Of a stretch of 64,000 bases of DNA, positions 8,831 to 18,356 are shown one piece after another. Position 1 is the stretch's first letter; the number at the start of each line of letters is the position of its first letter. The stretch covers positions 620,001-684,000 of the forward strand of contig CAVTWH010000010.1 in the NCBI GenBank assembly GCA_963738365.1. The letters run 5' to 3'. Made by a program: the position numbers and the translations under genes. The stretch comes from CAVTWH01 sp963738365 (GTDB lineage Bacteria > Actinomycetota > Actinomycetes > Mycobacteriales > Micromonosporaceae). The notes beneath the pieces are model-generated. The model did no database searches. It was not told the origin of the DNA and worked only from the letters and a program-made list of their open reading frames with translations.

Positions 8831-11299
8831 GTGATCACGAGCATCAACCAGCGCATCGCCGAGGAGCTGGCGGTACGCGAGCGCCAGGTGAGCGCCGCCG
8901 TGGAGCTGCTGGACGGCGGCGCCACGGTGCCGTTCATCGCCCGGTACCGCAAGGAGATCACCGGCGAACTGGACGACGCCCAGCTGCGTACCCTGGAGGA
9001 GCGCCTGGGCTACCTGCGCGAACTGGAGCAGCGCCGGGCGGCGATCCTGGAGTCCATCCAGTCGCAGGGCAAGCTCGACGACGCGCTGCGGGCGCAGATC
9101 GAGGCCGCCGACTCGAAGGCCCGGCTGGAGGACATCTACCTGCCGTACAAGCCGAAGCGGCGGACCAAGGCGCAGATCGCCCGGGAGGCCGGCCTGGAGC
9201 CGCTGGCCGCCGCCCTGCTCGCCGACCCCACCCTGGACCCGCAGGCGACCGCGGCCGGCTATCTCAACGCCGAGGCCGGGGTGCCCGACCCGGCCGCCGC
9301 GCTGGACGGCGCCCGCTCCATCCTGGTCGAGCGCATGGCCGAGGACGCCGACCTGATCGGTACGCTGCGCGAGCGCGTCTGGACCCGGGGCCGCCTGATC
9401 GCCAAGGTACGCGACGGCAAGGAAGCCGCCGGCGCCAAGTTCTCCGACTACTTCGACTTCGCCGAAACCCTCACCACCCTGCCGTCGCACCGGGTGCTCG
9501 CCCTCTACCGGGGCGAGAAGGAGGAGTTCCTCGACCTGACCATCGAACCGGAGGAGCCCACGCCGCCCGGCGTGCCCAGCTCCTACGAGGGGATCATCGC
9601 GCACCGCTTCGGGGTGTCCGACGCCGGTCGGCCGGCCGACCGCTGGCTGCTGGACACGGTGCGCTGGGCCTGGCGTACCCGGATCCTGGTGCACCTGGGC
9701 ATCGACCTGCGCGGCCGGCTGCGGGTGGCGGCCGAGGACGAGGCGGTCCGGGTGTTCGCCACCAACCTGCGCGACCTGCTGCTCGCCGCGCCCGCGGGCG
9801 CCCGCCCCACCATGGGGCTTGACCCGGGGCTGCGCACCGGGGTCAAGGTGGCGGTGGTGGACGGCACCGGCAAGGTGGTCGCCACCGACACCATCTACCC
9901 GCACGAGCCGGCCCGCCGCTGGGACGAGTCACTGGCCAAGCTGGGCCGGCTGTGTACCGAGCACCGGGTCGAGCTGATCGCCATCGGCAACGGCACCGCC
10001 TCCCGGGAGACCGACAAGCTCGCCGGCGAGCTGGTGAAGCTGCTGCCGCAGCTGCCGCTGACCAAGGTGGTCGTCTCCGAGGCGGGCGCCTCGGTCTACT
10101 CCGCCTCCGCGTACGCCTCCCAGGAGCTGCCGGAGCTGAACGTGTCGCTGCGCGGCGCGGTCTCCATCGCCCGCCGGCTACAGGATCCGCTGGCCGAGCT
10201 GGTGAAGATCGACCCGAAGTCCATCGGCGTCGGTCAGTACCAGCACGACCTGTCGGAAACCAAACTGTCCCGCTCGCTGGACGCCGTGGTGGAGGACTGC
10301 GTCAACGGCGTCGGCGTGGACCTCAACACGGCGTCGGTACCGCTGCTGGCCCGGGTCTCCGGGATCACCACCGGGCTGGCCGAGAACATCGTGACGCACC
10401 GGGACGGCAATGGACCGTTCCGCTCCCGGGCGGCGCTCAAGAGCGTGCCCCGGCTGGGGCCGAAGGCGTTCGAGCAGTGCGCCGGCTTCCTGCGCATCCC
10501 CGGCGCGCAGGACCCGCTGGACGCCTCCAGCGTGCACCCCGAGGCGTACCCGCTGGCCCGCCGGATCGTGTCGGCCGCCGGTACCGACGTGAAGTCCCTG
10601 ATCGGCAACGGCACCGCACTGCGTACGCTGAAGCCGACCCAGTTCGTGGACGAGCACTTCGGCCTGCCCACCGTCACCGACATCTTCGCCGAGCTGGAGA
10701 AGCCCGGCCGGGACCCGCGCCCCGCGTTCACCACGGCCAGCTTCGCCGACGGCGTGGAGACGCTGTCCGACCTGCGCCCCGGCATGGTGCTCGAAGGTCA
10801 GGTGACCAACGTGGCCGCGTTCGGCGCGTTCGTCGACATCGGCGTCCACCAGGACGGCCTGGTACACGTCTCGGCGATGTCCCGCAGCTTCGTCAAGGAC
10901 CCCCGCGAAGTGGTCAAGTCCGGCGACATCGTCAAGGTCAAGGTCCTGGACATCGACATCCCGCGCAAGCGCATCTCCCTCACCCTCCGCCTGGACGACG
11001 AGTCCACCCCCGGCCAGCCCCGCACCTCCGACCGCCCCACCACCGGCGACCGCTCCCGCCCGACACCCCAACCCGGCCAGCCCCGCACCCCCGGCGGACA
11101 GGGACGCGGCCAGAGTGGCGAGGGGCGCGGCCAGAGTGGCCAGGGACGCGGCCAGGGTGGTGAGGGGCGCGGCCAGGGTGGCCAGGCAAGGAGCCAGGGC
11201 AGCCAGGGCAGGTCCAGCGGCGCCCAGGGCCGCGGCCAGTCCCCCGCCGACACCGCCCTCGCCGACGCACTCCGCCGCGCCGGCCTGGCCCCCAAGTAA
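8831..11299 (+). CDS. tex: Tex family RNA-binding transcriptional accessory protein
   Basis: 822 residues from GTG 8831, preceded by GGGAGGGGAA. Order of domains: N-terminal Tex helical region (VPFIARYRKEITGELDD), YqgF/RNase-H-like domain near residues 325-450 (TMGLDPGLRTGVKVAVVDG), helix-hairpin-helix near 500 (LLARVSGITTGLAENIV) and an S1 RNA-binding domain at about 650-720 (GQVTNVAAFGAFVDIG). Residues after about 722 form a Gly/Gln/Arg-rich tail with repeated GRGQSG/GQGG units, ending in ADALRRAGLAPK. Tex binds nucleic acid and affects transcription and stress tolerance; it is essentially universal in actinobacteria. Confidence 0.95.
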   Translation: MITSINQRIAEELAVRERQVSAAVELLDGGATVPFIARYRKEITGELDDAQLRTLEERLGYLRELEQRRAAILESIQSQGKLDDALRAQIEAADSKARLEDIYLPYKPKRRTKAQIAREAGLEPLAAALLADPTLDPQATAAGYLNAEAGVPDPAAALDGARSILVERMAEDADLIGTLRERVWTRGRLIAKVRDGKEAAGAKFSDYFDFAETLTTLPSHRVLALYRGEKEEFLDLTIEPEEPTPPGVPSSYEGIIAHRFGVSDAGRPADRWLLDTVRWAWRTRILVHLGIDLRGRLRVAAEDEAVRVFATNLRDLLLAAPAGARPTMGLDPGLRTGVKVAVVDGTGKVVATDTIYPHEPARRWDESLAKLGRLCTEHRVELIAIGNGTASRETDKLAGELVKLLPQLPLTKVVVSEAGASVYSASAYASQELPELNVSLRGAVSIARRLQDPLAELVKIDPKSIGVGQYQHDLSETKLSRSLDAVVEDCVNGVGVDLNTASVPLLARVSGITTGLAENIVTHRDGNGPFRSRAALKSVPRLGPKAFEQCAGFLRIPGAQDPLDASSVHPEAYPLARRIVSAAGTDVKSLIGNGTALRTLKPTQFVDEHFGLPTVTDIFAELEKPGRDPRPAFTTASFADGVETLSDLRPGMVLEGQVTNVAAFGAFVDIGVHQDGLVHVSAMSRSFVKDPREVVKSGDIVKVKVLDIDIPRKRISLTLRLDDESTPGQPRTSDRPTTGDRSRPTPQPGQPRTPGGQGRGQSGEGRGQSGQGRGQGGEGRGQGGQARSQGSQGRSSGAQGRGQSPADTALADALRRAGLAPK
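11095..11240 (+). repeat. Tandem repeat encoding the Tex tail
   Basis: Imperfect units of about 15-18 bases built on GGACGCGGCCAGAGTGG/GAGGGGCGCGGCCAGGG, in frame, coding GRGQSG and GRGQGG. Confidence 0.7.
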
Positions 11300-11652
11300 C
11301 CGACCGCACCACCGCCCGGGCGGCAGGGGCCCACACCGCCTCGCCGCCCGGCCACGACAGAGAGCCCGCCGAGCCGAAGCGGCGGAGCACATCCAGGAGA
11401 CTCAGCGTCCCACGCCGCCCGACACAACCGATGCCACGGCCAGCACAGCGCCGACCCTCGCTCGGCATCGCGCCCGCCCGCCTACCCCGAGACGACGGAA
11501 ATCACCACAATCCCAGTGCCTGACGACGCCCCGGTACGCCCGATGCACAGCACTCCGGGTGGGGCGGGGGTGCCCACGCAGGGATCAAGCCTGACCGCCC
11601 GGAGTGGGCACCCCCGCCCCACCCGGACAACACCCCGCCCCACCCGGACCCA
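11300..11652. other. Gene-free convergent junction downstream of tex
   Basis: 353 bases between the stop of tex and the stop of the leftward gene at 11653. It holds the very long hairpin at 11555-11626 and nothing else I can support as coding. Confidence 0.6.
11555..11626. terminator. 23-bp perfect hairpin between converging genes
   Basis: Arms 11555-11577 and 11604-11626 pair perfectly over 23 bases (GGGTGGGGCGGGGGTGCCCA-type sequence) around a 26-base loop. A third, partial copy of the right-arm motif follows at about 11631-11647. It sits between the rightward tex and a leftward gene, so it can stop transcription from both sides. Confidence 0.6.
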
Positions 11653-12048
11653 CTAATACTCGTCCCCACCCACAAAATGCCGCTCCAGCCGGTCCGCCGT
11701 CGTGGTCACCAGCGCCAGCGGCCGTTCGAACTCGTTGATGTTGAGGTTCTCCAGCGGTACCGCGTGCCGCACGGTCAGGATGTGCCCGGCGACCAGGGCC
11801 GCCCCGCCGACCACGGTCTGCCCCACCTCGGCCAGCACCCGGGGCAGGTCGATGTCGCCGAGTTCCCCGAACGGCGACTCGATGACCAGCCACTCCTCGG
11901 CGCCCTCCATCAGGGCGTGGCGCTGCAGGAAGACCACCTGCGACCGCAGCTCTCCGACATCGAAGATCATCTTCACCCAGCCCTCCTCCTCCTCCGCCAC
12001 GGAGTAGTTGGACCGCACGTACGCGAGCAGGTCAGACCAGGTCGCCAC
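11653..12048 (-). CDS. Small conserved protein, YbjN-like pattern
   Basis: 131 residues. The GTG at 12046-12048 follows AAAAGGAG, which decides the start. The protein begins with a helix (ATWSDLLAYVRSNYSV), then alternating strands (WVKMIFDVGELRSQVVFLQR, EEWLVIESPFGEL) and ends PLENLNINEFERPL...ADRLERHF. This order resembles the YbjN/type III chaperone-like fold common in actinobacteria, but no catalytic motif is visible. Function unknown. It faces the DUF3048 gene divergently. Confidence 0.7.
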   Translation of the reverse strand: MATWSDLLAYVRSNYSVAEEEEGWVKMIFDVGELRSQVVFLQRHALMEGAEEWLVIESPFGELGDIDLPRVLAEVGQTVVGGAALVAGHILTVRHAVPLENLNINEFERPLALVTTTADRLERHFVGGDEY

Positions 12049-12193
12049 GGGTATTCTCCTTTTCGCCGGCTCCGGCCACCGGGGGTACGCCGGCCACCCT
12101 AACGTGCGCCTTCCACTGTGGATAGTGGCCGGCATCCGACAGAAGGCACCACCACGCGCGGCGCGGGTACGCCGCGTCGCTCGTTAGGCAAGG

Positions 12194-13238
12194 GTGACCC
12201 AGAACCCGCTGTCCCGCCGGAGCCTGCTCCGGCTCGCCGCGACGGCCGCGGGCGGCGCCCTGCTCGCCGGCTGTACCCACGGCCCCGACGGCGCCACCGG
12301 CACCGGCTCCCCGGCCAGCTCGGCGCCCGGCGGCTCGCCGAGCCCGACGCCACCGGCCGCCCCGTACGGCACCGCCCCGCTCACCGGCCTGCCGGCCGGC
12401 GCCCCCGGGCTGGCCGGCCGGCCGGCCATCGTGGTGGATGTCGCACTGGACGGCCGGGCCCCGGCGCCAGCCGGCCTGGACGGCGCCGACGTGGTGTTCG
12501 AGGAGGTCAGCGGGGTCGGTGCGCGTCGGGTGATGGCGGTCTACCAGTCCCGCGACGTACCCCGGATCGGGCCGGTGGCCGACACCTGGCCCTCAGACAT
12601 CCGTAACCTGCCGGTGCTGCGGCCACTGGTGGCCGGGCGGGGTGGGGTGCAGAAGTTCAGCAACGTGCTGGGCTCCACCGACGGGCTCATCGACGTGTCC
12701 TACCCGGACCAGGTCACCGGCGTACACGACGCAGCCGGGGGCGGCGTGGCCGTACAACCTGTACACGTCGACGGCGGCGCTGTACCGGCTGGCGCCCGCC
12801 GGGGCACCGGCACCGCCGGGGCTGCTGCCGTTCCAGGAGTCCGGGCTAGGGCTGGCCACCGTCGGCGTGCTGGCGGCGCACCAGGTGTCGGTGACGGTAC
12901 CCGGGGAGCCGGCCCGGGTGTGGAGTCACGACCCGGCCGGCGGCCTGTGGCACCGGCAGGGCTCGGCGCTCGCCGCCACCAACCTGGCCGTGCTGGTGAT
13001 GCCGTACCGCTGGGTGCGGCTGAGCAACCACGGCGCGTCGATCCGCACCGCCGAGGTGTTCGGGACCGGGCCGGCCTGGGTGGCCGCCGGGGCGGCCGCG
13101 GTGCGCTGCGGGTGGAGCCGCAAGGGCGCGTTCGGCGCCTCCCTGGTGGCCGACGCGGCCGGCTTCCCGGCGCGCGTGCTGCCCGGTACCACCTGGATGT
13201 TCTACGCCCCCACCGGCAGCACCGTCACGGTGAGCTGA
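12194..13238 (+). CDS. DUF3048 lipoprotein (YerB-like; single-base frameshift)
   Basis: GTG 12194 opens a twin-arginine-like leader (RRSLLRLAATAAGGALLAGC) with a lipobox LLAGC, so the product is probably an exported lipoprotein. The body matches DUF3048: LTGLPAG, FEEVSGVGARRVMAVYQSRDVPRIGPV and, in another frame, WPYNLYTSTAALY, GWSRKGAFGASL and GTTWMFYAPTGSTVTVS. The two halves join if one G of the GGGGG run at 12737-12741 is removed, giving about 347 residues. An uncorrected reading runs out of frame into low-complexity peptide. The family role is unknown; a cell-wall function is suspected. Confidence 0.8.
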
Positions 13239-13265
13239 GCCCTCAGCGGCGTAGCCGGACAGGGA

Positions 13266-14042
13266 TCAACGGCGGCGTAGCCGCACGTAGACCGCGTAGG
13301 CCAGCAGGCGCACCGCGAAGGGGGCGTCGTGGACGAGGTAGCGGCGGGCCAGCCGGCGGGGCTCGGAGCCCAGGCGCCACAGCCATTCCAGGCCGGCGCG
13401 CTGCATCCAGCGGGGCGCCCGGCGCAGCGTGCCGGCGGCGAAGCCGATGGCCGCGCCGCAGCCGAGGAACCAGCTGGCCGGCAGGTACGGCCGCAGGTCG
13501 GCGATGACCCGCTCCTGCTTGGGGAAGCCGAGGCCGACGCAGACCAGGTCGGGGCGGGCGGCGATGACCCGGTTACGTACCTCCAGCGCCTGCGCCGGGT
13601 GGGCCTCGAAGCCGTAGGCGGGGCAGTGCCAGCCGGCGATGACCAGGCCGGGGAAGCGGCGGCGCAGGCTGCGCGCGGCCCGTTCGGCCGCGCCCGGGGC
13701 GCCACCCAGCAGGTACACCGACCCGCCGCGCTCGGCCAGCGCGGCGCTGAGGCTGAGCAGCAGGCTGGCACCGGCGACCCGCTCGGGCAGTGGATGGCCG
13801 GACAGCCGGCTGGCCCAGACCAGCGGCGTGCCGTCGGCCACCACCAGGGTGGCGGCGTCGATGTGTTCACGGGCCTCCGGTTCCCGGGTGGCCATCCGCA
13901 GGATGTCAGCGTTGGGGGTGACGATCCGGCCGCCGTCGCCGTCCGCCAGCGCCGCCATCACATGGGCCACCACCTCGGCTTCGGTGACGCGGTTGAAGTC
14001 GACGGAGAGCAGCGGAATTCGTTCATCGAGGCCGGAGGACAT
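13266..14042 (-). CDS. WecG/TagA/CpsF family glycosyltransferase (GT26)
   Basis: 258 residues. Diagnostic motifs are VTPNADILRMA, DGTPLVW, YLLGGAPG, the conserved VCVGLGFPKQE block and SWFLGCGAAIGFAAG. Members transfer N-acetylmannosamine(uronic acid) or related sugars to a lipid-linked acceptor in teichoic acid, enterobacterial common antigen or exopolysaccharide synthesis at the inner membrane face. It is divergent from the sulfotransferase across a 164-base AT-enriched region and probably belongs to the same glycan pathway. Sugar and acceptor cannot be read from sequence. Confidence 0.88.
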   Translation of the reverse strand: MSSGLDERIPLLSVDFNRVTEAEVVAHVMAALADGDGGRIVTPNADILRMATREPEAREHIDAATLVVADGTPLVWASRLSGHPLPERVAGASLLLSLSAALAERGGSVYLLGGAPGAAERAARSLRRRFPGLVIAGWHCPAYGFEAHPAQALEVRNRVIAARPDLVCVGLGFPKQERVIADLRPYLPASWFLGCGAAIGFAAGTLRRAPRWMQRAGLEWLWRLGSEPRRLARRYLVHDAPFAVRLLAYAVYVRLRRR

Positions 14043-14206
14043 GAACGGAGAATGTACAGATGTATGTGGTGATTTCAGCTGAACAGCCGAACAACTGGCC
14101 GTAGCAGTATTTTGTTGGCGCTAGCCATCCCTAACCGGCGTATCAACTCGTTAAACCCTTAAATCTGGCGATACACGCATCGCCCCCTGAGGGGAGTACG
14201 CACGAG

Positions 14207-15187
14207 ATGGTCCGCGTGCTGTTCATCGGTGGCTTGGGGCGCAGCGGTACGACCCTGCTGGAACGGGTACTCGGCGAGCTGCCCGGGGTGACGGCGCTCG
14301 GCGAGGTGGTCCACCTCTGGCAGCGCGACGTGGTCGACGACGAGCGCTGCGCCTGCCGGCAGCGGTTCTCCCGCTGCCCGTTCTGGTCGGCGGTCGGCCA
14401 GGGCGCCTACGGCGGCTGGGACAACCTGGACGTGCAGCGGGTCCTCCAGTTACAGCGCACCGTGGACCGGACCCGGCACATCCCGCGCCTGGCCGCCCCC
14501 TGGCTGCCGCCGGCCACCCGGGCAGCCGTCACCGAATACGTCAGCCACTACGAGCGCGTCTACGCGGCGGCCGCCGCCCAGTCCGGCGCCCGGCTGATCG
14601 TGGACTCCTCCAAGAACGCCTCGCTGGCCTACTGCCTGCGCTGGTCCACCGCCATCGACCTGCGGGTCCTGCACCTGGTGCGGGACGCCCGGGGGGTGGC
14701 CTACTCGTGGACCAAGCAGGTCACCCGGCCGGAGAGCGACGGCGACGAGATGACCCGCTACTCCCCGGTCCACTCAGCGCTGCTGTGGGGCGCGCACAAC
14801 ACCGCGTTCGCACTGCTCGGCCGGCGCGGCGTCGCAGTACGCCGGCTGCGCTACGAGCAACTCGTCGCCCGGCCCCGGGCCACCACGGCCGCGCTGGCCG
14901 ACTGGCTGGAGCTGCCGGCCGGCCCGGCGCAGCTGGACTACCTGACCGACGAGCGGGTCACCCTCGGCCCCTGCCACAGCGCCGCCGGCAACCCGATGCG
15001 CTTCACCACCGGCCTGGTCCGGCTGCGCCGCGACGACGCCTGGCGCACCCAGCTGCCGCCCCGGCAGCGCCGGCTGGTCGGCGTGCTGGCCGCCCCGTGG
15101 CTCGGCCGGTACGGCTACCTGCGCCCGCAGCGGGGCGCCCCGGCCGCCGAACGGATCGACGCCCCCGCCGAGGCGGCCCAGCGGTGA
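14207..15187 (+). CDS. PAPS-dependent sulfotransferase
   Basis: 326 residues; ATG 14207 after GAGGGGA. The 5'-phosphosulfate loop is FIGGLGRSGTTLLERVL at residues about 6-22, and the 3'-phosphate motif region is IVDSSKN followed by LHLVRDARGVAYSW. These are the two PAPS contacts of the sulfotransferase fold. A Cys-rich segment (CACRQRFSRCPFW) after the first motif is also seen in bacterial carbohydrate sulfotransferases. Its stop overlaps the start of the GT2 gene by four bases, and cysN-cysD-cysQ, which make and clear the donor, lie next door. Acceptor unknown; a surface glycan is likely by context. Confidence 0.88.
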   Translation: MVRVLFIGGLGRSGTTLLERVLGELPGVTALGEVVHLWQRDVVDDERCACRQRFSRCPFWSAVGQGAYGGWDNLDVQRVLQLQRTVDRTRHIPRLAAPWLPPATRAAVTEYVSHYERVYAAAAAQSGARLIVDSSKNASLAYCLRWSTAIDLRVLHLVRDARGVAYSWTKQVTRPESDGDEMTRYSPVHSALLWGAHNTAFALLGRRGVAVRRLRYEQLVARPRATTAALADWLELPAGPAQLDYLTDERVTLGPCHSAAGNPMRFTTGLVRLRRDDAWRTQLPPRQRRLVGVLAAPWLGRYGYLRPQRGAPAAERIDAPAEAAQR

Positions 15188-16104
15188 ACGGCTGGCCCTC
15201 GGTCGGCGTGGTGGTACCCACCCACGACCGCCCCGAACTGGTACGCCTGGCGCTGCGGTCGGTGCTCGACCAGGACTACCCGGGCCCGGTGGAGCTGGTC
15301 GTGGTCCACGACCGCGCCGAGCCCGATCCCCGGCTGGCCGCCCTGGGCAGCGCCGCCCGCCCGGTCCGGCTGCTGACCAACAGTGCGCGTACCCCCGGGC
15401 TGGCCGGGGCCCGCAACACCGGCGTCCTGGCGCTGGACACCGAGCTGGTGGCGTTCTGCGACGACGACGACGCCTGGCACCGGGAGAAGCTCACCCGGCA
15501 GGTGTGCCGGCTGCTCGCCGAGCCGGCCGCCGAGATGGTCACCTGCGGCATCGAGGTGGACTTCGACGGGCAGCGCACCCCACGGCTGGCCGGCGTGGCC
15601 ACGGTGCGCCACGAGGATCTGGTCCGCAGCCGGATGGCGATGCTGCACTCGTCCACCTTCCTGCTGCGCCGCCACGTCCTGCACGAGTTGGGCCTGGTCG
15701 CCGAGGACGCCCCGGGCAGCCAGAACGAGGACTACGACCTGCTGCTGCGCGCCGCCGCCCGGCAGCCCGTCCAGCACGTGGACGACCCGCTGGTACGGGT
15801 CCGCTGGGGCGCCACGTCGCACTTCGCCGCGCAGTACCGGACAAAGATCGAATCCCTGGAGTGGATGCTGGCCCGGCACCCGGCGCTGGCCCGCGACCGC
15901 CCCGGCTCGGCCCGCATCTACGGCCAGCTGGCCTGCTGGCACGCGGCCAGCGGCGCGCACCGGCCGGCCCGCCACTGGGCCGGCCGCGCGCTGCGCGCCC
16001 GCTGGCGGGAGCCGCGCGCGGTGATCGCCCTGGCCGCCGCCGCCCACGTGGTCCGCGTCGAGCGGGTGCTGGACGTGCTGCACCGCTACGGCCACGGCAT
16101 CTGA
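15184..16104 (+). CDS. GT2 family glycosyltransferase
   Basis: 306 residues from GTG 15184 (GTGA overlap with the sulfotransferase stop). GT-A fold features: SVGVVVPTHDRPELVRLALRS, GLAGARNTGVLAL and the metal-binding DxD cluster in AFCDDDDAWHREKL; the acceptor side has SQNEDYDLLLRAA with the catalytic ED. It is soluble, with no membrane helices, so it acts in the cytoplasm on a nucleotide-sugar donor. Co-translation with the sulfotransferase suggests they modify the same glycan. Confidence 0.88.
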   Translation: MNGWPSVGVVVPTHDRPELVRLALRSVLDQDYPGPVELVVVHDRAEPDPRLAALGSAARPVRLLTNSARTPGLAGARNTGVLALDTELVAFCDDDDAWHREKLTRQVCRLLAEPAAEMVTCGIEVDFDGQRTPRLAGVATVRHEDLVRSRMAMLHSSTFLLRRHVLHELGLVAEDAPGSQNEDYDLLLRAAARQPVQHVDDPLVRVRWGATSHFAAQYRTKIESLEWMLARHPALARDRPGSARIYGQLACWHAASGAHRPARHWAGRALRARWREPRAVIALAAAAHVVRVERVLDVLHRYGHGI

Positions 16105-16105
16105 G

Positions 16106-16127
16106 CCGGCCGGCCACTGTCGGCCGG
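16106..16127. terminator. Short GC hairpin between converging genes
   Basis: CCGGCCG (16106-16112) and CGGCCGG (16121-16127) around an 8-base loop, placed between the GT2 stop and the cysN stop. Weak but correctly positioned for both strands. Confidence 0.4.
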
Positions 16128-16141
16128 GCGGAGCGCGGGTG

Positions 16142-17446
16142 TCAGCCGGTGTCGACGATCATCGCGGCGCCGACCGTGCGGTTGGTCTGCTCGTCGATGA
16201 TGATGAAGCCGCCGGTGGTGCGGTTGCGCCGGTACTCGTCGGCGAGCAGCGGCTGGGTGGTACGCAGCCGGATCCGGCCGATCTCGTTGAGCGCCAGCGA
16301 GGTGGCCGACTCGTCCCGGTGCAGCGAGTTGACGTCCAGCCGGTAGTGCAGGTCACGGACGACGGCGCGGGCCGAGCGGGTGGTGTGCTTGACGGCGTAC
16401 TTGCTGCCGACGGTGAGCGGCTTGCTCTCGTCCATCCAGCAGACCATCGCCTCGATGTCCTGGGCGACGGCCGGTGCGTTGTTGGGACGGCAGATCATGT
16501 CGCCGCGGGAGATGTCGATCTCGTCGGCCAGCCGGATGGTCACCGACATCGGCGGGTACGCCTGCGCGACCGGCCCGTCCGCCGTCTCGATGTGGGTGAT
16601 CCGGGTGGTGAACCCGGACGGCAGGATCAGCACCTCGTCGCCGGGCTTGAGCACGCCGGAGGCCACCTGGCCGGCGTAGCCCCGGTAGTCGGTGACGGTG
16701 GAGGACTGCGGGCGGATCACGAACTGCACCGGGAAGCGCACGTCGACCAGGTTGCGGTCCGAGGCGATGTGCACGTGCTCCAGGTGGTGCAGCAGCGACG
16801 GGCCCTCGTACCAGGGCATCTTCGCCGAGCGGGTGACGATGTTGTCGCCCTTGAGGGCCGACACCGGGACGATGGTCAGGTCGCTGATCTCCAGCTTGGC
16901 GGCGAACGCGGTGAACTCCTCCGCGATCGACTCGAAGACCTCCTGCGAGTACTCCACCAGGTCCATCTTGTTCACGCAGAGCACCAGGTGCGGTACCCGC
17001 AGCAGCGAGCAGAGGAACGCGTGCCGGCGGGACTGCTCGACCAGCCCCTTGCGCGCGTCCACCAGGATCAGCGCCAGGTCGGCGGTGGACGAGCCGGTGA
17101 CCATGTTCCGGGTGTACTGGATGTGCCCCGGGGTGTCGGCGATGATGAACTTGCGCCGGGGCGTGGCGAAGTAGCGGTACGCCACGTCGATGGTGATGCC
17201 CTGTTCCCGCTCGGCGCGCAGGCCGTCGGTGAGCAGCGCCAGGTTGGTGTACTCGTCGCCGCGCGCGGCGGAGGTGGCCTCCACCGCCTCCAGCTGGTCG
17301 GTGAAGATCGCCTTCGAGTCGTAGAGCAGCCGGCCGATCAGCGTGGACTTGCCGTCGTCGACCGAGCCCGCGGTGGCGAACCGGAGCAGGTCGGCCTTGC
17401 CGAAGAGTGCTGGCAGGTCGGCCTTGCCGATATGTGGTGCAGCCAT
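16142..17446 (-). CDS. cysN: Sulfate adenylyltransferase subunit 1 (GTPase)
   Basis: 434 residues. GTPase motifs: P-loop GSVDDGKST (27-35), DTPGH, NKMD; elongation-factor-like beta-barrel domains follow. It lacks a C-terminal APS-kinase (CysC) domain, so only adenosine phosphosulfate is made here and the kinase must be encoded elsewhere. With CysD it drives ATP + sulfate to APS using GTP hydrolysis. The ATG lies one base after the cysD stop; order cysQ-cysD-cysN makes one operon. Confidence 0.95.
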   Translation of the reverse strand: MAAPHIGKADLPALFGKADLLRFATAGSVDDGKSTLIGRLLYDSKAIFTDQLEAVEATSAARGDEYTNLALLTDGLRAEREQGITIDVAYRYFATPRRKFIIADTPGHIQYTRNMVTGSSTADLALILVDARKGLVEQSRRHAFLCSLLRVPHLVLCVNKMDLVEYSQEVFESIAEEFTAFAAKLEISDLTIVPVSALKGDNIVTRSAKMPWYEGPSLLHHLEHVHIASDRNLVDVRFPVQFVIRPQSSTVTDYRGYAGQVASGVLKPGDEVLILPSGFTTRITHIETADGPVAQAYPPMSVTIRLADEIDISRGDMICRPNNAPAVAQDIEAMVCWMDESKPLTVGSKYAVKHTTRSARAVVRDLHYRLDVNSLHRDESATSLALNEIGRIRLRTTQPLLADEYRRNRTTGGFIIIDEQTNRTVGAAMIVDTG

Positions 17447-17447
17447 C

Positions 17448-18356
17448 TCAGAAGTAGCCTTCCCGCTTGCGGTCTTCCATGGCCGCCTCGCTGGTCCTGT
17501 CGTCGCCCCGGGTGGCGCCGCGCTCGGTGATCCGGGTGGCGGCGACCTCCTCGACCACCTGCTCGATGGTGTCCGCGTCGGAGCGGACCGCGGCGGTACA
17601 GCTGGCGTCGCCCACCGTGCGGTAGCGCACGTGCGCCACGAACGGCTGCTCACCGGCGCGCAGCGGCAGGTGCTCGTTGACGGCGTAGAGCATGCCGTCG
17701 CGGTCGACCACCTCGCGGTCGTGGGCGAAGTAGATCGACGGGAGCTCGATGCGCTCCCGGCCGATGTAGTGCCAGACGTCCAGCTCGGTCCAGTTGGACA
17801 GCGGGAACACCCGGATCGACTCGCCGGGGTGGACCCGGCCGTTGTAGAGCGCCCACAGCTCGGGGCGCTGGTTCTTCGGGTCCCACTGGCCGAAGTCGTC
17901 GCGGAAGGAGAACACCCGCTCCTTGGCGCGGGCCTTCTCCTCGTCCCGGCGGGCGCCGCCGAACAGCGCGTCGAACCGGTACTTCTCGGCGGTGGCCAGC
18001 AGCACCGGGGTCTGCGCCCGGTTGCGGGTGCCGTCCGGCGCCTCGCGTACCTCACCGGCGTCGATGGCCTCCTGTACCGAGCCGACGATCAGCTGGATCC
18101 CGGCGGCGGACACTGCCCGGTCCCGGTACTGGAGCACCTCGGGGAAGTTGTGCCCGGTGTCGACGTGCAGCAGCGGGAACGGGATGCGCGCCGGGGCGAA
18201 CGCCTTGCGGGCCAGGTGCAGCATGACGATCGAGTCCTTGCCGCCGGAGAACAGCAGCGCCGGGCGCTCGAACTCGGCGACCACCTCGCGCATGATGAAG
18301 ACGCTCTCCGCCTCCAGCGCGTCGAGGTGGGAGACCTGCAGGTTGGGGGCCGTCAT
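17448..18356 (-). CDS. cysD: Sulfate adenylyltransferase subunit 2
   Basis: 302 residues, PP-loop ATP pyrophosphatase: SGGKDS at 37-42, HVDTGHNFPEVL, FGGARRDEEKARAKER and VFPLSNWTELDVWHYI are all conserved CysD blocks. The catalytic subunit of ATP sulfurylase. ATG at 18354-18356 overlaps the cysQ stop by four bases, and cysN follows directly. Confidence 0.96.
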   Translation of the reverse strand: MTAPNLQVSHLDALEAESVFIMREVVAEFERPALLFSGGKDSIVMLHLARKAFAPARIPFPLLHVDTGHNFPEVLQYRDRAVSAAGIQLIVGSVQEAIDAGEVREAPDGTRNRAQTPVLLATAEKYRFDALFGGARRDEEKARAKERVFSFRDDFGQWDPKNQRPELWALYNGRVHPGESIRVFPLSNWTELDVWHYIGRERIELPSIYFAHDREVVDRDGMLYAVNEHLPLRAGEQPFVAHVRYRTVGDASCTAAVRSDADTIEQVVEEVAATRITERGATRGDDRTSEAAMEDRKREGYF

